Part shown: piece by piece, positions 36,917-47,358 of the stretch
Numbering within the stretch: position 1 is the stretch's first letter
How the letters are laid out: each line of letters starts with the position of its first letter
Source: Adineta steineri
Lineage: Eukaryota; Rotifera; Eurotatoria; Adinetida; Adinetidae
Reading direction: 5' to 3'
DNA length: 64,000 nt
Assembly (NCBI GenBank): GCA_905250115.1
Contig: CAJNOI010000107.1
Location: 164,144 to 228,143 of the forward strand
The notes under the pieces: generated by a model
The model's input: the letters and a program-made list of their open reading frames with translations, nothing else
The model's database searches: none
Told to the model about the DNA's origin: nothing
Made by a program: the position numbers and the translations under genes

Positions 36917-37818
36917 TTATTGCAGGCCGATTATTGTGAGTGAGTGCAGGTAATCGTTTATGATTTATAATTTTATTGTTCGATAAGTTTATTATACACA
37001 ACTGTTGTTCGTCTTTTGGCTTTTATATGATCTTTAAAAAATCCTTTACGGATTTATTGGTTCTGTATGTTTTCATTGATAAACTTATACAATTTTATAG
37101 AAAAAGATCGAAATACGCTGAATCGTATATAAAATACCTTGAAGAGTTGGTGTGCATGATAAAAAAAATTCTTAATCTGATCTTCGTAGCAGTTAAATGT
37201 TGAGATTTTATTGCATCGTAACAAATAGCAATCGTTCTGTATAGTTTCAAAAGAGTGTCCTCGTGGTTTTGTTGAGGGCGAGGAGTGTAGATGAAGAATA
37301 TACATATTCAAATATTTCATAAATAACTTCGTTAGGAAAATCTTCAAGATTCCCTCTAATAACGCCGAAAGTAAAAATGTCGAAAGCAAAAGTTAAGATT
37401 AGTAGGCTGATTTACACTTTGGATATAAAAGTTGGTCTGTTTCACAATTGACACCCACACCCTCACCCTCAAGAATATACTTTATTTATTTCATACACTT
37501 CTTGTCATTAATCAAATAAATAAATTCAAAATACACGTACACGTCATTATTATTTTAGAATGAAAAAAATAGTGTGTATTTATATGACGTCATTGCATCG
37601 CAAATACAGTATGGTTTCAATCTCGTGCTTGTAGAAAAGATGAAGCCCTTCTGTTACATTAATATTGAAGTATGTATATATAATGACACATTTTGTACAT
37701 ATATACGATTTTATTCAATTAGTTCCGTTTAATATTGGTATAAATATTCACATGCTAATCAACCGTATTGCATATTCGAAAAAAATCTGGTCTTCTGATT
37801 ATAAACACAATTTGATCA
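36917..37818. other. Intergenic with C-rich telomere-like tract
   Basis: No supported gene. An ACACCC-type tract lies at 37451-37470. The right edge is the promoter region of the Cys-rich repeat gene. Confidence 0.5.
37451..37470. repeat. Telomere-like C-rich tract
   Basis: ACACCCACACCCTCACCCTC, a short ACACCC-type run with a CTCACC variant. A degenerate G-rich stretch at about 37260-37290 may be its inverted partner, but that is uncertain. Confidence 0.65.
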
Positions 37819-39015
37819 ATGTCAATAGTGATACTCATATTTACTGCTATTACTTTTTTTCTGCAATCATATCCAGCGAATGGAAATTGTATTAGCAGTT
37901 CAATATATTCTTTAGAATGTGGAGGAAAATGTTACGATCAATTTCAATATAGATGCATCAGTGGAATACTCTGTAACCGTATGGATACTGGTATTTGTCA
38001 AGGTAAATGTTATGATCGACGTTTTTATACATGTATCGGTGATCAACTATGCAATGGAAGTAATGCTGATATTTGTGCAGGAGAATGTTACAATCGATCT
38101 ACTCATTCGTGCATGCATGGTATTCTATGTAATGGAAGTAATGCAGATATTTGTGCTGGAAAATGCTACAACAGAGATTCTGGAAAGTGTTTTAGTGATA
38201 TTTTTTGCATCGGACAGTATGCTGGTATATGTGCAGGAAAATGTATGACTAATACTTCTTCTCAAACATGTATCAATGGTACTATCTGTGATGGTTATAA
38301 TAACGCTGTTTGTGCAGGAAAGTGCTACGACAACTATATCCAAACATGTATCGAAGATCATATTTGTAATGGAACTAATGTTGGGACTTGTGGAGGAGAA
38401 TGTTACAATAAACTCTATCAAACATGTATCGATGGAATTATTTGTAGCAATATGAATGCTGCTCTTTGTGGAGGAAAGTGTTTTAGTAAAACTCCAGTGC
38501 GAACGTGTATCAATGGCACTGTCTGTAACGGTTTCAATATGGATACTTGTGCAGGAAACTGTTATAGCAAATTGTTCCAACAGTGCTTAAATGGTACGAT
38601 CTGCAATGGAACTAATAGTGGAATATGCGCAGGAACATGCTATGATAGAAACAGTCAAAAATGCTTTAATGAAATTCTTTGTAATGGAAGCAATGCTGGT
38701 ATTTGTGCCGGGAAATGTTTCAATAATGTCTACTCTCAGAGATGCTTTGATGGAGTTCTTTGTAATGGTTTTAATCCTGGTATGTGTAATGGAAAATGTT
38801 ATGATAGATTATCTCAAACTTGTATCGATGGCGTTCTCTGCAATAGCACTGATAATGCTGTTTGTAATGGGAAATGTTACAACTCAATCTTTCAGAAATG
38901 TCTCCAAGGTGTTGTTTGTACTCTTTGGCCATCTATTCTCGTTTGTGCGGATAAATGCTACAATAGCGATTATGAGAAATGTGTTGGTGGTATTGTTACA
39001 CCACTATACACATAA
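37819..39015 (+). CDS. Secreted protein of about 13 Cys-rich 26-residue repeats
   Basis: A single intronless frame of 398 residues. Residues 1 to about 22 (MSIVILIFTAITFFLQSYP) form a signal peptide. The rest is about 13 tandem units, each near 26 residues, with the consensus C-x5-C-x7-C-x3-C and recurrent text such as LCNGSNA-ICAGKCYN. Many units carry an N-glycosylation sequon in the NGT/NGS/NST segment. The spacing is so regular that the Cys residues probably form repeating disulphide-linked modules. No named domain is recognised. The long rod-like repeats suggest an extracellular matrix, coat or adhesive role; this is inference. No introns, unlike the core genes of the window, and flanked on both sides by telomere-like tracts. 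Confidence 0.85.
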   Translation: MSIVILIFTAITFFLQSYPANGNCISSSIYSLECGGKCYDQFQYRCISGILCNRMDTGICQGKCYDRRFYTCIGDQLCNGSNADICAGECYNRSTHSCMHGILCNGSNADICAGKCYNRDSGKCFSDIFCIGQYAGICAGKCMTNTSSQTCINGTICDGYNNAVCAGKCYDNYIQTCIEDHICNGTNVGTCGGECYNKLYQTCIDGIICSNMNAALCGGKCFSKTPVRTCINGTVCNGFNMDTCAGNCYSKLFQQCLNGTICNGTNSGICAGTCYDRNSQKCFNEILCNGSNAGICAGKCFNNVYSQRCFDGVLCNGFNPGMCNGKCYDRLSQTCIDGVLCNSTDNAVCNGKCYNSIFQKCLQGVVCTLWPSILVCADKCYNSDYEKCVGGIVTPLYT

Positions 39016-39147
39016 ACTTATCCTGTTTTAAATTTTTACTTTGAAGAACAAGGATGTTTCTTTTCAATAAATAAACCCTAAAATATAATTTGATTCGACT
39101 CATCTTTGAATGAGGGTTCGAATGGATTTTATTCTAATCAGACTATG

Positions 39148-39183
39148 ACACCTACACCCACACCCACACCCACACCCACACCC
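39148..39183. repeat. Interstitial telomere-like array (ACACCC)n
   Basis: Six consecutive six-base units, the first written ACACCT and the rest ACACCC, equal to TGTGGG on the other strand. This is the longest and cleanest such tract in the window and stands 133 bp after the stop of the Cys-rich repeat gene. Confidence 0.92.
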
Positions 39184-39550
39184 TTTTGGAAGTTTCTTGA
39201 CTAAAGAAAAGTATTTTTTATTATCGTAAAACAGAAAGTGAGAATACATATTTTTTAAGTTTCTTTCTGTAACATAACATTATCTTTGGCTTGTATATCA
39301 ATTGTTGGTCTTATCTCTTACAAACAAGCAGAGAAGAAATCCTTTCAAGGTAAATAATATTATTATCAGTTGAAAAGAAAACAAAGAATTCTTATCGACT
39401 TTAGACTATTCACTTTGTTTCACACTCTTTTCATATCAATATAAAAAAACTTTATTGAGTTTTGCCTACAACCCATTAACCGGTTATTTTCACACTTTTA
39501 CACTCTTCACCGAGAGAAAGCATCAGTTACATATGACTTGTCTTTTCGAG

Positions 39551-39625
39551 AGTGTGGGTGAAGGTGTAGGTGTGTCTACTCTCTTCACTCTCATACATCC
39601 GCATCCACCCATATCCACATCCTCA
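39551..39625. repeat. Telomere-like inverted pair just upstream of GNAT gene
   Basis: A G-rich arm (AGTGTGGGTGAAGGTGTAGG, 39551-39570) and a C-rich arm (about 39594-39625, CATCCGCATCCACCC then ATATCCACATCC) are complementary with mismatches. The pair ends about 22 nt before the GNAT start codon, so it is part of the promoter or 5' leader. Confidence 0.75.
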
Positions 39626-39647
39626 GATACGTTCAGTTTTTGTTTAG

Positions 39648-40187
39648 ATGTCACATCGTTATACACGCGACGATGTCGAAATCGTCCCACTACGATCTAT
39701 TGAAACAAACTCAGAACGATATTTGTCTATAAAGAACTGGATTTTGTCGATGACCGAAGCACAAGATGATGAGGTCGGTGATGACTATTGGCAATGGATA
39801 CAAGATAATCACGAAGAGGCAAAAAACGATTCAATCAATTTACTGAATACGTTCTTCGTGTTCGATCGTATCAATCCAACGAAAGTACTCGCTACACGTT
39901 CACTTGTGAGCGATGACCGAAATATGAACAAGACTCTCGGCTTGAAAGAAGCTGTTTGGTTCGGAGGATTCAACGTTCATCGAGATGAGCGTGCTCGAGG
40001 CCTTGGTACGATCTTATTTGAATACACTGACAACCACATTCAACAGATGATCAATAAAGAGATCACTGTGCGGCTGTTCTCAGTTAATCCTATTTCCAAG
40101 CATCTGTACTCAAAATTTGGTTTCGAATCTCAAGGATTCGTTAATGTCGATCCAGTAGGAAATCAACCAGTAAGATCAACATTCTAA
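39648..40187 (+). CDS. GNAT-family N-acetyltransferase
   Basis: An intronless frame of 179 residues. The acetyl-CoA binding motif A is seen at about residues 109-121: NVHRDERARGLGTIL, which fits R/Q-x-x-G-x-G/A (Arg115, Gly118, Gly120). Preceding strands include LNTFFVFDRIN and VLATRSLVSDD, and the C-terminal part has RLFSVNPISKHLYSKFGFESQGF, the usual strand 5/helix 4 region with the Tyr that often acts as general acid. The acetyl acceptor cannot be predicted. GC content is visibly higher than in neighbouring genes, and introns are absent. The nearest relatives could be bacterial or fungal, so foreign origin is possible but not shown. It follows a telomere-like inverted pair by about 22 nt. 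Confidence 0.83.
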   Translation: MSHRYTRDDVEIVPLRSIETNSERYLSIKNWILSMTEAQDDEVGDDYWQWIQDNHEEAKNDSINLLNTFFVFDRINPTKVLATRSLVSDDRNMNKTLGLKEAVWFGGFNVHRDERARGLGTILFEYTDNHIQQMINKEITVRLFSVNPISKHLYSKFGFESQGFVNVDPVGNQPVRSTF

Positions 40188-41013
40188 TTAGATTTCAATG
40201 CACTATTTTAGCCAAGTAAACCTTAAGAAAGTCAGCACAATATGTGCCGAGGAGTCAAAAACTGTGTTTAGTGTCAGTTTTCTTGATTTTGTTCGAATTC
40301 ACACCTCTCGAAAGTTTCAACATCATGCGATTGAATATTTCTAGAAATGAGAATTTTCGGAATCATACGAGTTAGACTTATCATTCGTTTTTTTAACATT
40401 TCTCAACACTGACAGAATTCTAGCATTTTCGAGACCTTACGATATTGTATGCGATCAATTTAGTGAGATTTTAGAATCGAGTCGTCATTAACGATAAATT
40501 GACGTGTTGAGAACAAGATGTGTTTTTGCATGATAAAACCGCCATTTTGAGACACAACATTTTGTTCGTCGCTCAGTAGAATGGCGAGTTAGTCTAATTG
40601 TTATAGACAAATAATCATTCTATTGCTCAACTCTTTCTATTTGTTGAATAGGGTTTCACAGCGGAACTTTTTAGCAAAATCTATCGACCTACAACTGTAA
40701 CTGTCGATTAAGAAGTGTTGTTTCATTCATACCAGCGGAAGAACTTCGACTGATGCTCTACACCATAGTTACCAATATTTTCACATTTGTCGCTTGTTTT
40801 CAAATAAAATTTTTGTGATTTTTATTTGTGACTTGATTCATTTGATGTGTTCTGTTGATTATCGTTATTCACTCGTTTGTGAAAATGATTCGACAAATAA
40901 ATAGAGAAAAGAAAAGTTAATGACAACAAGTTTTCACATAGCGAATAAATAGATAATGAGAGAAGTTTTAGTTTTCTTTTATCTCTCGATCTTTTATTTA
41001 ACAAAAATTTCAT
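40188..41013. other. Spacer between GNAT gene and ART-NHL gene
   Basis: Somewhat less AT-rich near 40190-40800, with no supported frame. It holds the convergent 3' ends of the GNAT gene (+) and the ART-NHL gene (-). Confidence 0.5.
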
Positions 41014-43655
41014 TTACAAAATTACTTCAAATTTTTGAATTCTCTGATTAAAAGAATCAGCAACATAAAGATTTCCTTCGATATCAAAAGATAAACCCAT
41101 AGTACCGTCGAATTGATTTGATTGATTTCCTTTACCATTTCCACCAACAATAATTTCACCCTCTTCTTTTCCTTCACACCAACGCATTACTCGATGATTC
41201 TTACGATCTGCTACATAGATTCGACCCAAATGATCAACAATGACTCCTCGAGGATAAGACAATTGATTGAGATTCTCGCCTTGACCATTTCCTCCAGCTA
41301 CAATTGTTCCTTCTTTTGCATCCTTTCTCCATTTCATCACACGATCATTCTTTCTATCTGATACATAAACAGATTGATCTTCATCAACAAAGATAAAACT
41401 AGGATAATTGAGTTGATTGAGTTTGTTTCCTTTTCCATTTCCACCTACTACTACAATTCCTTCGTTGTCATATTCTCCCATTTTCCATCGTCGCACTTCA
41501 TTCTTCACATAATCAGAAACATAAAGAAATCCATGTTTATCCATTGCCAAGCAATAACAGTCAATATTATGAATGAGAATTTGTTGATTTTGATTCATCC
41601 ATTGAATTACTCGTCTGTTCTCAAAATCAGCAATAATGATCGAATGACTTTGTTGATCAACAACCGTATCTTTTGGCCAATTCAATTGATTCATTCGATT
41701 TCCTTTGCCATTTCCACCTGCAACGATTTGTCCTTCTTTTGCATTGCATTTCCATTCAACAATACGATGATTACAAAAATCAGCAATGAAAATATTTTTG
41801 TTTTCATCAATAAAGATTCCACGAGGATCTTTGAGTTGATTTAATTGTTGTCCTTCTCCATTTCCAGCAACTACCGTGATGGCATTTTGTTTCCATTTGC
41901 CCCATTTTGGTTCTAGAAAAGGATGCAAACCAAAGATTTTATTTTTCTCCCTTCATTCTTCAATTTCATTCAATTATAAAATGATGAAAACTTAAAATCA
42001 TTCCTAATATTTTTAATTAATCGAATTTTGTCTTTGATCATAACAACTTCTGATTGTCGCTTTAAGAGAGAGTCATGAAAAACTCATCCATTGTATCAAT
42101 ATGAACCATTGCAAAGAAACTAAGTATATTTTTAATGTACAGGCTATACGAATTGTTGTCAATTAAAGTTATTGTGTCATGTTTGCATATGTCTCTATAA
42201 GAGATTATTTGGAAAACTCTTCTAATCTGTAGAGAATTCTCACGATTTCAAATCTTTGCCTAATAAAAATATTCTAAAAATGAAGTATTTTTTAACTAGA
42301 ATCTATAATTTATGGAACTTGGTTTAAGTGAATGAAGAATCTTTCAGTGTATCTTTTAAATTATATTTTTTAAGAGATTTCTAATGTGAAAAGATTTTCT
42401 ACGTTAAAATTGATAAATGAGATTATAATTCTCACAAACTGAAAAAGTCAGATGATAAATTGATTAGATAGGTTTGGATGAAATCGAATACCTACACACA
42501 ATCTCCAACGCCTACCCATTTCTCTTCTCTTTTTCAGTCGATACAAAAAAAATTCAAAATGAAAAATGAACAGAAATGTTTTTCATGTTATCGTTTGTCT
42601 TTGTAAAAAATAATAAAAGAATATTATTTAAATAAATAAATTAAGACGGTATGAGTGAGAATGTTCGTCCACATCTTCATATAATATTACCATGATGTTT
42701 ATTGTTTCATTACATTGTTCTTTTATAATCTGTAATTCTTAGTAAATCTACAGTAGTTTTATCATGAATATCTTAATAGTTCTACGAAGAGAAAAATCTA
42801 TTGATGAGTTCATATAAATCTCATAACATCATCTATTGTGTTATAGAAATAATATTTTGTTTTGACGATTTTTTATAATAAATCTAACAATGAAATAAAC
42901 TTACTTGAACTGATTTGATTTGCTGTAAAAAACATTTGATATATTGCTGATGCTAATGATGATGCTACTGTTGTATGATTATTATCATTATTTTTCTCAT
43001 CAATCTCAATTAAATGAACAAGATAAGATCCATTTGGATGATCTAATGCATTACTTTTTACACGAAATTCTGTTCCCAATCTTAAAATAATTTCATCTTC
43101 ACTTTCATATTGTGTATAACCAGAAACTTTTTTTCCATGCAATGCTTCAATTAAAAATATTGTAGAATTTTTTTTATTTCCAAGAAATCCTTTTATAATA
43201 TTAACTGATGATGAACATGAATTAATACTCCACCATGTTATTATTTGATTTTTAATAAAATTTTTGCCAATATCGTCAGTAATACCACGCCATACATTTT
43301 CTTTTACAGTTGGTAATTTATTTAATGCTGTATCAAATAATTTCAAATAAGGAAACCATACTTTTAATAAATGTCTATTTTCATTTCTTAAAGTTTTATT
43401 TAAAACACGATATAATGTTTGTTCACCCCATTCCATTGTATAAATATAAATTGATGCTGATTCATCATGTGTTAAACCATGTTCTGATGGATAATGACAA
43501 TGTTTTTTTGCTATTTTAATATAAGTTGATAAATTAGCAATTTGAGATTCTATTGGTTCTAATGCTTTTTCAATTGAAACAAGTTCTGTACTACGAAAAC
43601 CATAGACAGGTGTTAATGTTTTAAATGAACAATCAATATCACTAAAGCGATTCAT
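41014..43655 (-). CDS. ADP-ribosyltransferase fused to NHL repeats
   Basis: Exon 42905-43655 encodes an arginine-type ADP-ribosyltransferase. It has Arg123 in VWRGI, the Ser motif in WWSINSCSSS (about 141-150) and the catalytic ExE as E186-D-E188 in YESEDEIILRLGTEF, the R-S-E triad. Exon 41014-41912 encodes about six NHL repeats, each with a GNG(K/Q)G..NQL..P..(I/V)(F/I)VD..(I/V)YVAD..N.RV(M/I)(K/R)W pattern, forming a beta-propeller. The strong donor GTAAGT at 42904 and acceptor TTTTCTAG at 41913-41914 are phase-compatible (1+2) and give 549 residues. The NHL part alone has no ATG start, which supports the join. The fusion is my inference; otherwise these are two genes. The frame stays open 8 codons upstream of the ATG to an acceptor at 43680-43681. 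Confidence 0.72.
41913..42904. other. Predicted 992-nt ART-NHL intron
   Basis: AT-rich, without recognisable exons. A degenerate C-rich stretch (about 42495-42525) recalls the telomere-like tracts. If the two exons belong to separate genes, this is an intergenic spacer. Confidence 0.5.
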
Positions 43656-44481
43656 TAATGTAATCTTCTTTATATTTATCTAAAATAATTAATCAACATT
43701 TTTATTTTTGAATAGGATAAGAAAACAAGAAAATCTTCTATGAATTTCTTTCAGTAAAATATTGGATAATCTAATGAACTATTGTAGTATAATCTCATTT
43801 ATGGTACTAAATGAATAATAGTACAATAGTAAAAAGTTTATTATATTAACTACACAGAGAATACAAAAATGATGAGTATGGTGTGTGAAAAATATGAAGA
43901 AAAAAGGTATCTCGGATGATGAAATGGACAATATTTTTCATATATTCCATTTTCAATAATTAAAATACATAAAAAAGTAATGTCTGTTTCATCATTTTAT
44001 ATTAATATACAATACGTAGTTATGAATAAAATTATTCAAAAGATAAGACATTTAGTTTACATTAATGAAGAAATATATATAAAATAATAAGATGATTACG
44101 CCTACCTATGTGTAGATAGCCGTTACCTGTAGACACGTGTGTATATAACCGACTAGCTATGTGCACATGTATGTATATAGATGCTTCCTTTTTTTCTGTA
44201 TACTTGCTTATCGGTTTTTGTTATTGTTTCATACTGACTCTACGTATTTTCATTCTTTTTCTTCGTATTTTTGTTGTATCTTTCATATCGATTCATTATT
44301 CTACTCCAATCGTTTTTTTCTTAATATCAATTTTTGCTAATATTTTTAAAATACCTAATTGATTTACGCAAGAAATTTTCTATCGATACCTATATTAAAG
44401 ACGTAAAAAAATGGATTTTTACCTGTTAACTTATTATTTGTATGTATGAAAGATAAATTTAAACTATCTTAAGGGATCTTG

Positions 44482-44608
44482 AAGGTGGGTGGGTGTGAGT
44501 ATGAATGAGGAAGAGCCGTACACTTACCCGCATCGACACCCCACATTCACACGCTAGGGCGTGGGTGTGGTTGTAAGTATGCATAGGATACATCAACAAC
44601 CACACCTG
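44482..44608. repeat. Two consecutive telomere-like foldbacks
   Basis: In order: a G-rich arm GGTGGGTGGGTGTGAG (from 44484), a C-rich arm with GACACCCCACATTCACACG (about 44534-44553), a second G-rich arm GGGCGTGGGTGTGGTTG (44557-44573) and a second C-rich arm ACAACCACACC (about 44596-44606). Each G-rich arm can pair with the following C-rich one. Confidence 0.75.
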
Positions 44609-45154
44609 GTATAGGTAAATGAAGAGTTTTATTTAAGAAATCAATTTTCTCTTTCTCATAGAGAACAGTCTTGCAAGAATAAATTGTTTGTTTGAGTGAT
44701 TGATTGATTATGTATCCTTAGGGTCAAAAAAACATCGAAAACGGATTTTAGAAAAAGATATTTCTAGAGGTATTTCGATACAGGGACTTCGAAGCTAATG
44801 TTAATTTTTGAAAACTCTTTCAGAAAAAATTTTTTTTAGACAAAGGACCAATTTTATACGAAAAAAGTTTTTTTGATATTAGATTTGACGAAACGGTTAT
44901 TGAGGTCGGAGAACACGAATCTGAAGTTAGTGTTTGTAAGTTATATAAGAAAAAGGTCCCGTAGCATTGTAGAACACCATTTCTACGAGAAAGAGCTAAG
45001 CGAGCCCTTGGACGAGCATTACTTGTTAAAATTATATATACACATTTTCTAACGATTCGATATTATTTGTTATATATTTTATTTTTTAGAGAAAAATACT
45101 TAATATTTATTAAATATTTATCCACATGGTGACCAAAATTCTCTTGTTGTCTAG

Positions 45155-45490
45155 AAATGACTGTAGGAGAAGAACATACTGTATTTTCACTTTCAACCGC
45201 ACCATCAAGATTAATATCCAGGACGATGATTCCTGAAGCAGTATTTCGTGAATTTCCGGTGAAAACCATCAAGAAACTCGCCATATCTGGTTGGAACCCT
45301 CCGGGAGAAGCTAGCAATCCGGTACAAGGATCTGATGACTGGTTACGACTGCCGTTTTTAACAGTTATCTATCGGTTCCAGGTAAAACTCGACAAATTCG
45401 GGGAACAGATCCGGTCACCGAAATACTGCTTCTATGAAATGTCCGAAATACTATGGAACCGGCGGTTTCCGTTCCGAATTATTTGATACG
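45155..45490. repeat. GC-richer island with partial self-complementarity
   Basis: The island is clearly richer in GC than its surroundings, and open across 109 codons on the + strand. The frame looks unlike a protein: no family features and no splice partners. The segment GAAGCAGTATTTCG near 45236 recurs inverted near 45415-45432, and CCGAAATACT occurs twice near 45418 and 45443. It is most likely a decayed mobile element rather than a gene, possibly related in kind to the patches at 6.1 and 17.5 kb. Confidence 0.5.
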
Positions 45491-46713
45491 GGTATCAATT
45501 ACTATCTAAAACAACGAAAGAAAATATTTCAATAGTCATATATCAACATATGACGATTTAACATTTTATTTTGATATCATATTTCTTTGCATGTTAGAAT
45601 ATCAGATGTACTTGATGATTTTCTATTAAAATCATTGTTTAATATATTGACATATATTTACATTAAGATTTAAAAAAATATCAAAAAACTGTTATAAAGC
45701 AATAAAAATGCATTATATGATTAAATTTGATTGATAATATATCATTAAGTGAAGTTAAATTATAGAGATTTGAAAAATTTATTTTTATTTAATATTAATG
45801 CTTTTAATTGATAATTTGAAAAGAAAGAGATTGAAAATTAGATTGAAGTCTATATCAAGTAATTATCGAGATTCAATTATACAACTGAAATAATAAAAAA
45901 TACCTATATTTCAAAGATTTATTAATTCTATTTCACGTAATTTTTACACTTTGAGGAAAAGATAAACGAAATATTGTTTTAGTGTTATGTATGTAACAAT
46001 AGATTTCTTCGATGAGGTAGAAATGTAATTATATATACTATAACTGTTTTAGACAAACTAGCATTTTTTCATTGTATACAATTTAGACGTACAAAATCCA
46101 TATATAATTATTATAAAAGTAGAAACAAAGTCAGAATATGATAGAAGAGTGAAAGAGAAATCAAACGAAGCAAGATTTTTTTATGGTGTTTATATCACGT
46201 ACATAATTATAGAACATAAACAAAAGAAAACAAAAAATATCTTGAATATACTCTTGTTTGTTAGGTCTGTAGACTCTTATTATAATAAGAAAGATATAAA
46301 ATATAAATAAAATATATATTGTTTTAGTTTCTATCTTTGATATACATTGAAAGAATTAGAATAACAAATTTTCTATCTTTTTTATTTTAATATACTTAAT
46401 CCAGAGTATCTAATTCAGGATAAATATCAATGAGATGCATTAATAGATGTAAAAAACGATGATAAGCTTCAATCACTTGTTTTGATTCAAACATTTGTTC
46501 ATTAATTCAGTTCTATCATGAATAATACTTATACTATTTTAAATTAATGTTTGACTTTATTGAAAATGATCTTCGTTTTAAAATATATAATGGTAACCAA
46601 TGATTATAATGTTTTCCAGTAATTGAACGAAATTTATGAAATAAGTTGTAAAATAATTTCTGACCATAATGTTAAGAGTGGATGTGCAAGGAATAGAATA
46701 CTCATATCTATAT

Positions 46714-46738
46714 CCTCACCGACACGCACCCACACCCT
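46714..46738. repeat. Telomere-like C-rich tract
   Basis: CTCACCGACACGCACCCACA then CCC, a degenerate ACACCC-type run. A weak G-rich partner may lie near 46676-46690. Confidence 0.6.
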
Positions 46739-46948
46739 GCTTGGTCCAAATTCAAATAATAATAAAATATTAGATCATAGTTTATTCCTATTATTCTTAC
46801 TAGTTTTATTACAATATTATTTTTGATTAGCGTCAAAAAACACTGAAAAGAAAAAGAGTTACAACCAAAGAAGATTAAGATTATACGTGACTGCTGCATA
46901 GGAGAAAAAAAGTATACCTAACATATAAATTCATGAGATAATCTATTC

Positions 46949-46972
46949 ATATATATATATATATATATATAT
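46949..46972. repeat. (AT)n microsatellite
   Basis: About 12 AT dinucleotides. Direct observation. Confidence 0.9.
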
Positions 46973-47358
46973 CAATCGTGTACTTATAACAAGTGGGTAC
47001 AATTTATGAAACAACACTAATAAAATAATAAGACTGTAACTACAAAGAATAACCTATCTATTCATATATATATCGTTTTTTCTTTTGAATCTATTATTAT
47101 AAAATCGAAAAAAAAAAGTAACACTAAAACCATATAACCATTAATTAGATGACATATACGTATATATAAACACTGACAACAGAAATAAAGAACAGAAATG
47201 TCTATTTACAAACACAGAGAAAAAAAAACAATTCGTCTAGGAAGAATTATATCAGATCTTTAGAACACAAAAAAATAAGAATATTGTCGACTAGTCTGTT
47301 AACTATTCACATATATTGCATTTGACAAAAGAAATATCTTATATATTGTCATGAAAAT

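Larger units (their letters stand above)
39016..39647. other. Spacer with two telomere-like tracts
   Basis: AATAAATAAA shortly after the Cys-rich gene (about 39067-39076) may be its polyadenylation signal. Two telomere-like tracts lie here (39148-39183 and 39551-39625). No gene. Confidence 0.6.
43656..47358. other. Gene-poor region with repeats
   Basis: 3.7 kb without a supported gene. It holds a double telomere-like foldback (44482-44608), a GC-richer island (45155-45490), a C-rich tract (46714-46738) and an (AT)n run (46949-46972). The right end is the CASK 3' UTR. Confidence 0.55.

Noticed and set aside
37054..37389. 111-codon - strand frame upstream of the Cys-rich gene
   Set aside because: Composition looks like chance translation of AT-rich DNA; no domain, no conserved motif and no plausible exon partners.
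38125..38580. Open frames antisense to and in other frames of the Cys-rich repeat gene
   Set aside because: Shadow frames caused by the tandem repeats; the + frame with signal peptide and regular Cys explains the DNA.
39108..39130. GGTTCGAAT resembling a tRNA T-loop
   Set aside because: No acceptor stem, D-arm or anticodon arm could be placed around it.
41122..41844. + strand frames opposite the NHL exon
   Set aside because: Periodic shadow of the NHL repeats.
41014..41950. Alternative ART-to-NHL join using the AAG acceptor at 41951-41952
   Set aside because: That acceptor needs an upstream phase of 2, whereas the strong ART donor leaves phase 1, and its pyrimidine tract is poor; the TTTTCTAG acceptor at 41913-41914 fits.
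45157..45486. 109-codon + strand frame in the GC-rich island
   Set aside because: No family resemblance; repeats within the island and lack of neighbours argue for a non-coding element.
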